From assembly GCA_905200435.1 (NCBI GenBank), contig CAJKKJ010000012.1, positions 1 through 9,814 of the forward strand: a stretch of 9,814 nt of DNA. The letters run 5' to 3'. This document shows positions 5,240-9,814 of this stretch, piece by piece; positions within the stretch are counted from its first letter, which is position 1; each line of letters opens with the position of its first letter. This DNA is from an uncultured Bacillota bacterium. Lineage in GTDB: Bacteria; Bacillota_I; Bacilli_A; RF39; UBA660. Position numbers and translations under genes: made by a program. The notes under the pieces were generated by a model, which searched no databases, was not told where the DNA came from, and saw only the letters and a program-made list of their open reading frames with translations.

Positions 5240-6562
5240 GTGAAGATTCCGAAAGAATTTGAAGAGAGAATGAAAAATATTATACCTGACTATAAAAAGT
5301 TTGTTTTAGAGTGTGAAAATGATAGTATTAAAGGTATAAATGTTAATATAAATAAAATAAGTGTAGATGATTTTAAAAAGATATTTCCTTATAAAATATC
5401 AAAAATACCTTACTCTGATAATAGTTTTTATTTGGAAGAAAATGTTAAATTTGGTACTCATCCATATCATCATGCAGGACTTTTTTATAGTCAAGATCCA
5501 GGAGCATGTATGCCTGTTAATTCTATAGATATTAAAGATGATTATAAAGTTCTTGATTTATGTGCAGCACCAGGTGGTAAGAGTATTCAAATCGCGCAAA
5601 AATTAAAGAATGGATTTTTGGTTTCAAATGAATATGATAAAAAAAGAGCTAGTATATTATATAGTAATATTGAGAGAATGGGTTTAACTAATGTTATTAT
5701 TACTAATTCAGATGTTTTTAAATTAAAAAATTCTTATCAAGGTTATTTTGATTTAGTTTTAATAGATGCTCCTTGTTCAGGTGAAGGAATGTTTAGAAAA
5801 AACTATGAAGCTATTAAAAATTTTAGTATTGATAACATTAATTTATGTGTTAAAAGACAGAAAGAAATATTAGAAGCAGCTGCTTATATGGTTAAACCAG
5901 CTGGATTTATTTTATATTCTACTTGTACTTATGAAAAAGAAGAAAATGAGAATATGGTAGATTGGTTCTGCAAAAACTATAATTATTCTTTAAAAAAATT
6001 AAATAGTAATATTGACAAATATACTGTTAAAGGTTTAGAACCTGCTACTTATTCTAGAAGATTCTATCCTCATATTTCAAAAGGTGAAGGACAATTTATG
6101 GCTTTAATGCAAAATAATAATAGAATTAATACGTTTGTTGATAAAAGAGAGATGAAAGGTCCAAGTAAAGAAGAAAATAAAATAATAGATGAATTTTTAG
6201 GTAATTTAGATATCAAATTAGATGTTAAAGTTTTAAATAATAAAGTATTTATAGAAGCTGGAGATGTACCAAATAATGTTCATGTTATATCATCTGGTGT
6301 TCAAGTTGGAGAAATTAAAAATAATTACTTTTTGCCTAACCATTATTTGTTTATGGCTTATGGAAAATATTTTAAAAATAAATGTGATTTAGATATATCT
6401 GATGAAAGAATTTTAAAATATTTAAGAGGAGAAGAAATCGAAGCTGATGTTATAAATGGTTACGGCGTTTTGATGGTAAGTGGTTATCCATTAGGTGGAT
6501 ATAAAGCAGTTAATGGAAAATTAAAAAATCATTATCCGAAAGGACTAAGAAATGTATGTTGA
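5240..6562 (+). CDS. RsmF-like rRNA cytosine-C5 methyltransferase (NOL1/NOP2/Sun family)
   Basis: S-adenosylmethionine-dependent enzyme that makes 5-methylcytosine in rRNA, acting through two cysteines. Counted from the chosen start: an N-terminal RNA-contacting region with GLFYSQDPGACMPV (80-93); SAM motif I VLDLCAAPGGKS (104-115); motif IV DAPCSGEGMFRK (176-187), whose C179 is the general base/release Cys; and motif VI STCTY (227-231), whose C229 is the nucleophile. The C-terminal third, about 300-440, fits the RsmF-type RNA-binding PUA-like region found in Firmicute homologues. The 440 residues match that subfamily. The frame also offers GTG 5231 and ATG 5234, but both lie within AGGTGAT (5229-5235). 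GTG 5240, 8 nt after AGG, fits better and gives MKIPKEFEER. First gene of a + strand operon; it overlaps the next gene by 7 bp. The exact target cytosine is not deducible, so no symbol is given. Confidence 0.92.
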   Translation: MKIPKEFEERMKNIIPDYKKFVLECENDSIKGINVNINKISVDDFKKIFPYKISKIPYSDNSFYLEENVKFGTHPYHHAGLFYSQDPGACMPVNSIDIKDDYKVLDLCAAPGGKSIQIAQKLKNGFLVSNEYDKKRASILYSNIERMGLTNVIITNSDVFKLKNSYQGYFDLVLIDAPCSGEGMFRKNYEAIKNFSIDNINLCVKRQKEILEAAAYMVKPAGFILYSTCTYEKEENENMVDWFCKNYNYSLKKLNSNIDKYTVKGLEPATYSRRFYPHISKGEGQFMALMQNNNRINTFVDKREMKGPSKEENKIIDEFLGNLDIKLDVKVLNNKVFIEAGDVPNNVHVISSGVQVGEIKNNYFLPNHYLFMAYGKYFKNKCDLDISDERILKYLRGEEIEADVINGYGVLMVSGYPLGGYKAVNGKLKNHYPKGLRNVC

Positions 6563-7560
6563 CTAAATTAATAATAATTATATTATTTACTATATGTAGT
6601 ATTTTTATTGAAGAATTATATAGGACAAAAAAAAATAGATCTTCTAAAAAAGTAATCCCTAATCTTACGCCTGCTGAATTGAAATATAATTATAGTTCAC
6701 TTGTTAATGAGAGAGATTTAACTTCTATAATTGTTAATTTGGGTCAAAAGGGATACATTAAAATTACAAATGATAAAATAATTAAATTAAAAAAATATCG
6801 TGAAAATATTAAATGTGAAGAACTTATGTTTAATTCTTTATTTAAAAAAGGTAATGCTGTTAAAATTAATGAACTTCATAGAAATTTATATAGAGATATA
6901 AGTGATATTGTTCATGCAATTGATAATAAACAATTAAGAAAAGAAATGAATGAAAAAGAAGAACTATTTTTAAACAATAGTTTAGTTATCTTTACTTTTA
7001 TAATATTTTTGTTTATTAACATTAGTTTAGATTATAATATTTTAAAAAAAATAATAATTACTATTATGATGTGGGCTTGTTTTGTTTCTTTAGTAAGAGT
7101 TTATACAAGTAAAAATAGTATAAGATCTAAAATACTTGTTACTATTCTTGCTATTATTATTGGTTTTCCTTTTTACTTTATGAGTATATTAAAAATTGAA
7201 AATAATATGATATTATTTATAGTTGGTCACCTTGCGTGTATTATTATAATTAATACTTTAAAATCTTTAATACCTAAAACAAAAACGGGTTTAAATTTAA
7301 AGGGAGATGCGGAAAAATTCAATAATTATTTAATTAATATCACAAAGGATGAAGTTAAAGATATTTTGGAAAAAGAACCTGATTTTTTGGAAAAAACTTT
7401 TCCTTATGCATATGCTTTTAATCACACTTTTAAATGGAAAAGATTTTTAAGAAGGTATAACAAAAAATTATTATGGTTTGATGGTAAAAATATTGAATTA
7501 TCAGAAACCTTGATTAAAATAAAAAATCAGATTGTTAAGTCTGGTCATAAGGAGGATTAA
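6556..7560 (+). CDS. DUF2207-like membrane protein lacking the N-terminal domain
   Basis: A 334-residue membrane protein resembling the C-terminal half of DUF2207 (YciQ-type) proteins. There is a membrane helix at about 4-20, then a cytoplasmic segment with the typical LTPAELKYNYSSLVNERDLTSI (38-59) and NLGQKGYIKI (61-70), then four hydrophobic helices at about 141-158, 162-180, 192-212 and 217-235. A C-terminal soluble part follows with TGLNLKGDAEKFNNYL (244-259) and FPYAYAFN (282-289). The extracytoplasmic N-terminal domain of full-length family members (typically over 500 residues) is absent, so the protein starts at what is usually an internal helix. There is no sign of a frameshift upstream, because the preceding gene occupies that DNA. 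The start ATG overlaps the end of the methyltransferase gene, with AAAGGA 11 nt upstream. The function of the family is unknown. Confidence 0.75.
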   Translation: MLTKLIIIILFTICSIFIEELYRTKKNRSSKKVIPNLTPAELKYNYSSLVNERDLTSIIVNLGQKGYIKITNDKIIKLKKYRENIKCEELMFNSLFKKGNAVKINELHRNLYRDISDIVHAIDNKQLRKEMNEKEELFLNNSLVIFTFIIFLFINISLDYNILKKIIITIMMWACFVSLVRVYTSKNSIRSKILVTILAIIIGFPFYFMSILKIENNMILFIVGHLACIIIINTLKSLIPKTKTGLNLKGDAEKFNNYLINITKDEVKDILEKEPDFLEKTFPYAYAFNHTFKWKRFLRRYNKKLLWFDGKNIELSETLIKIKNQIVKSGHKED

Positions 7561-8034
7561 ATGAAGAAAATTGTTGATTTATTAACTTTAAGGAACGAAA
7601 CGATTGCTACAATGGAATCTTGTACTGGTGGTTTTATTGTGAATGAGATAACTAATATTCCTGGAGCTTCAAATGTTCTTAAATTTAGTTGTGTTACTTA
7701 TTCTAATGAATATAAAATTAAAATGGGAGTTCCTAAAGATGTTATTGATGAGTACTCTGTTTATAGTATTAATACAGCTATAGAAATGGCTAGAGCTATT
7801 TGCAAATTTTCTAATTCGACATATGGTATAGGGGTAACTGGTCAACTTAATAGGAAAGATCCTAATAATGATTCTGATGATTATAGGATGGTTTATATTT
7901 GTATTTATAATAGTACTACTGGGAACCAAAAAACAATTACTTTAGAATCACTTGATGATAGAGTAAAAAGTAAGAAAAAAATATGTTTGGTTATAGAAAA
8001 GATTTTAAAAGAATTTATAGAAAGTTCAAAATAA
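7561..8034 (+). CDS. CinA C-terminal-domain protein (PncC-type amidohydrolase family)
   Basis: 157 residues, the length of stand-alone CinA C-terminal domain proteins. The family's known activity is nicotinamide-mononucleotide deamidation (NMN to NaMN) in NAD salvage. Recognisable elements: TIATMESCTGGF (14-25) containing the catalytic Ser S20, VTYSNEYKIKMGVP (45-58), MARAICKFSNSTYGIGVTG (76-94), and strand VYICIYN. After GVTG the usual glycine-rich GPGGG stretch of canonical PncC is replaced by QLNRKDPNNDSDD (95-107), a pattern I associate with a divergent Firmicute subfamily. Activity is therefore less certain than the fold. The ATG follows the preceding stop with no gap and has AAGGAGG upstream, so the two genes are translationally coupled. 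The transcript ends at a strong hairpin that includes the last codons of this gene. Confidence 0.85.
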   Translation: MKKIVDLLTLRNETIATMESCTGGFIVNEITNIPGASNVLKFSCVTYSNEYKIKMGVPKDVIDEYSVYSINTAIEMARAICKFSNSTYGIGVTGQLNRKDPNNDSDDYRMVYICIYNSTTGNQKTITLESLDDRVKSKKKICLVIEKILKEFIESSK

Positions 8035-8051
8035 TTGTTTTGAACTTTTTT
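8021..8051 (+). terminator. Intrinsic terminator of the rsmF-DUF2207-cinA operon
   Basis: A perfect 11-bp stem (8021-8031 with 8038-8048) has a 6-nt loop and a T run to 8051. The stem begins inside the coding sequence, and the TAA stop (8032-8034) lies in the loop. Confidence 0.85.
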
Positions 8052-8063
8052 CTATGATATACT
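8035..8063 (+). promoter_or_regulatory. Promoter of prs, overlapping the upstream terminator
   Basis: TATACT (8058-8063) with an extended -10 TGA (8055-8057), and a weak -35 TTGTTT (8035-8040) 17 bp upstream. Transcription would start near 8070, just before the AGGAGG of prs. The -35 lies in the loop and 3' arm of the preceding terminator. Confidence 0.55.
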
Positions 8064-8087
8064 AAATATATAAAGTAGGAGGTTGTA

Positions 8088-9173
8088 ATGAATAAAATAA
8101 GTATAGTTGCTTTAGAATCTATTAGAGATATTGCAATTAAAACAAATGATTATTTAAAAAAAATAAATAATCAAAAAGAGGATTTTTTAGTTGAGACAGA
8201 AGAAATAAGGTTTAGTAATGGAGAAGGTAAAATTAAATTATTAAATACTATTAGAGGAAAAAATGTTTATATTATGACGGATATAGGAAATCATAGTATA
8301 ACATATAAAATGTATGGTTATGAAAATCATAAATCACCTGATGATCATTTAGAAGATGCAAAAAGGGTTATTTCGGCTATAAGAGGTCATGCTGATAGTA
8401 TAACTTTAATAATGCCTTTGTTATATGCTTCTAGGCAACATAGAAGGAAGGGGAGAGAATCTTTAGATTGTGCGATTGCTTTAAAGGAGCTTGAGAATTT
8501 GGGTGTGAAAAGTATTATAACTTTTGATGTTCATGATGAAAATATTCAAAATGTTGTACCTTTGATGGCTTTTGAAAATTTTTTCCCAACTGTTAATATT
8601 ATCAATGAAATATTAACTAATGAACAAATTGATTATGAGAATACAATTATTATAAGTCCTGATACAGGTGCATTTAATAGAGCTAGATATTATGCTGATA
8701 TGTTAAAAGTTGATGTTGGTATATTCCATAAAAGAAGGGATTTAACGAAGGTTGTAAATGGTAAAAACCCTGTAATTGCGCATGAATATTTGGGTAAAGA
8801 TGTTAATAGTAAGGATTGTATTGTTGTAGATGATATGATTGCTTCTGGAGAATCAATGTTAGATGTTGCAACTGAATTAAAAAGAAGGGGCGCAAGGAAT
8901 ATATATTTAGCTTCAACATTTGGATTATTCTGTAATGGTAAAGATGTATTTGATAAAGAATATGAAAATAATTCATTTAATAGAGTATATACAACTAATT
9001 TAACGTATGTTTCTGAAAATATTAAAAAATCTATTTGGTATAAAGATGTAGATTGTTCTATTTTTATTGGTAAGATTATAAATCAGTTGAGTAATAATTA
9101 TTCAATAACACCTCTTTTACAGGGAGATCCTGATGCTTTTAAAGATGTTCAAAAGAAATTACTGAAAAGGTAA
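8088..9173 (+). CDS. prs: Ribose-phosphate pyrophosphokinase (PRPP synthetase), divergent form
   Basis: Makes 5-phosphoribosyl-1-pyrophosphate from ribose-5-phosphate and ATP for nucleotide, His, Trp and NAD synthesis; cytoplasmic. At 361 residues it is about 40-50 longer than the classical enzyme. Family elements are visible but altered: IMPLLYASRQHRRKGRES (108-125) for the PYxxxARQDR...RE region, ITFDVHD (144-150), ISPDTGAFNRAR (189-200), the catalytic-loop-like HKRRD (214-218), and the PRPP/ribose-phosphate loop VVDDMIASGES (246-256) where the classical form is VDDIIDTGGT. The divergence is shared, as far as I know, with a Clostridia/Mollicutes branch of long Prs proteins. The start is clear: AGGAGG at 8078-8083 before the ATG. 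It is transcribed from its own promoter after the terminator of the preceding operon, and ends in a weak hairpin before the DUF368 gene. Prs is a strong call; full activity with the changed loop is inferred. Confidence 0.9.
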   Translation: MNKISIVALESIRDIAIKTNDYLKKINNQKEDFLVETEEIRFSNGEGKIKLLNTIRGKNVYIMTDIGNHSITYKMYGYENHKSPDDHLEDAKRVISAIRGHADSITLIMPLLYASRQHRRKGRESLDCAIALKELENLGVKSIITFDVHDENIQNVVPLMAFENFFPTVNIINEILTNEQIDYENTIIISPDTGAFNRARYYADMLKVDVGIFHKRRDLTKVVNGKNPVIAHEYLGKDVNSKDCIVVDDMIASGESMLDVATELKRRGARNIYLASTFGLFCNGKDVFDKEYENNSFNRVYTTNLTYVSENIKKSIWYKDVDCSIFIGKIINQLSNNYSITPLLQGDPDAFKDVQKKLLKR

Positions 9174-9182
9174 TTTTTTTTT
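9151..9182 (+). terminator. Weak A/T-rich terminator at the end of prs
   Basis: 9151-9162 can pair with 9170-9181 (12 bp, one G-U) around a 7-nt loop, merging into a long T run. The prs TAA stop (9171-9173) lies in the 3' arm. Only one or two G-C pairs hold the stem, so termination is probably partial and readthrough into the DUF368 gene likely. Confidence 0.4.
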
Positions 9183-9212
9183 ATTTTTTTAATATAATTG
9201 AATGGTGATAAC

Positions 9213-9814
9213 GTGCTATTTATAAAGGGATTAATAATTGGAATAGGTAAAATCTTGCCTGGTGTTAGTGGTTCTTTAATTGCAATTTCAATGAAAGTTT
9301 ATACCCCTCTTTTGGAAAGTATAAGTAACTTTTTTAAAAATCCTAAAAAAAATTTGAAATTTCTATTTCCTATATTATCAGGAATTATAATTTCTGTTAT
9401 TTTGTTTAGTAATATTATAAGAATTTTAATAAATAAATATTATTTTCTGGTATTATTACTTTTTATTGGATTAATTATTGGTTCTACTGATTTTTCATTT
9501 GAAGAGTTTAAAAATAAAAAATTTGTTAAAATTATTATTTTTATGTTTGTTTTTTTATCTATAATTCTTATTAACAAATTGTCCTTTAATATTAAACTTA
9601 ATGATAATTTTTTAACATATATTATACTTGGTATTATTGAAGCTTTATCAACTATAATTCCTGGTATAAGTGGAACTGCTATATTTATTGTTTTGAAGAA
9701 ATATGATTTAATACTTGAGATATTGAGTAATCCTTTTAAAAATTTTTTAATTCTTATACCTTTTGTATTTGGAATAATAATTGGTGTAATTGCTATTTCT
9801 AAAATAATTCTTTA
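9213..9814 (+). CDS. DUF368 membrane protein, polyprenyl-phosphate transporter type (3' partial)
   Basis: About 200 residues are present and the frame is still open at the window end. DUF368 proteins (PopT type) are reported to return undecaprenyl phosphate, the cell-wall lipid carrier, across the membrane. Two internally related signatures are visible: GIGKILPGVSGSLIAI (10-25), and about 135 residues later EALSTIIPGISGTAIFIVLKKY, matching the duplicated PG(V/I)SG elements of this family, with several hydrophobic helices between them. The first copy lacks the usual double glycine after SG (here SGS). The GTG start at 9213 is chosen because GGTGAT lies 3 nt before it, with 7 nt between GG and the start. 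The next in-frame ATG, within IAISMKVY, would remove the first signature. A TATAAT at 9193-9198 could be a -10, but no -35 is clear and the distance is short. It lies 39 bp after prs on the same strand. Confidence 0.85.
   Translation, partial: MLFIKGLIIGIGKILPGVSGSLIAISMKVYTPLLESISNFFKNPKKNLKFLFPILSGIIISVILFSNIIRILINKYYFLVLLLFIGLIIGSTDFSFEEFKNKKFVKIIIFMFVFLSIILINKLSFNIKLNDNFLTYIILGIIEALSTIIPGISGTAIFIVLKKYDLILEILSNPFKNFLILIPFVFGIIIGVIAISKIIL

Noticed and set aside
7669..7929. Open frame on the - strand inside the cinA-type gene, and similar ones at 840-1040 (-) and 4865-5053 (+).
   Set aside because: Shadows of real genes or promoter DNA; low-complexity translations without ribosome binding sites.
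1..9814. CRISPR array, tRNA, insertion sequence, prophage or attachment site.
   Set aside because: No evenly spaced direct repeats, cloverleaf-like sequence, transposase or integrase frame, or flanking repeats were seen on either strand by eye.

Overview
The window is very AT-rich DNA from a low-GC Firmicute-type bacterium. The gene set (CotJ spore-coat proteins, a D-Ala-D-Ala ligase, strong AGGAGG ribosome binding sites, sigma-A-like promoters, hairpin-plus-T terminators) and the extreme A/T codon use suggest an uncultivated, small-genome gut member of the Bacilli/Erysipelotrichia/RF39-like lineages. That placement is inference. Tryptophan is encoded by TGG in the genes checked, and two genes end in TGA, so the standard bacterial code fits and the Mycoplasma code is not needed.

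Layout. (1) 2-967, + strand: the 3' part of a putative HExxH zincin, ending in a convergent terminator. (2) 1018-2999, - strand: a CotJA-CotJB fusion, then CotJC (a manganese-catalase-type protein), then ddl. CotJC is 9 bp behind the fusion gene. A hairpin lies between cotJC and ddl. (3) 3107-3472, + strand: a small single-pass membrane protein, divergent from the cotJ genes, ending at a bidirectional terminator. (4) 3498-5022, - strand: a two-gene module in which an XRE-HTH/ImmA-IrrE metallopeptidase protein overlaps by 38 bp a PIN-domain nuclease. It looks like a toxin-antitoxin or regulated-nuclease module. (5) 5023-5239: a 217-bp regulatory intergenic region with divergent promoter candidates and two inverted repeats. 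(6) 5240-8034, + strand: an RsmF-like rRNA m5C methyltransferase, a DUF2207-like membrane protein (7-bp overlap) and a CinA C-terminal/PncC-type protein (0-bp spacing), read as one operon. (7) 8088-9173: a divergent PRPP synthetase with its own promoter. (8) 9213 to the end: a 3'-truncated DUF368 polyprenyl-phosphate transporter-type membrane protein.

How it fits together. Ddl (peptidoglycan precursor) and DUF368 (undecaprenyl-phosphate recycling) are envelope functions. Prs and PncC bear on nucleotide/NAD metabolism, and RsmF on ribosome modification. The accessory, less ordinary parts are the XRE-ImmA/PIN module with its palindromic upstream region, the CotJA-CotJB fusion, the orphan zincin, and the unusual Prs and CinA variants. 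Terminator hairpins repeatedly include the stop codon of the gene they end, which points to a compact genome. I saw no tRNA, rRNA, CRISPR array, insertion sequence or attachment site. No gene-free stretch exceeds 300 bp.
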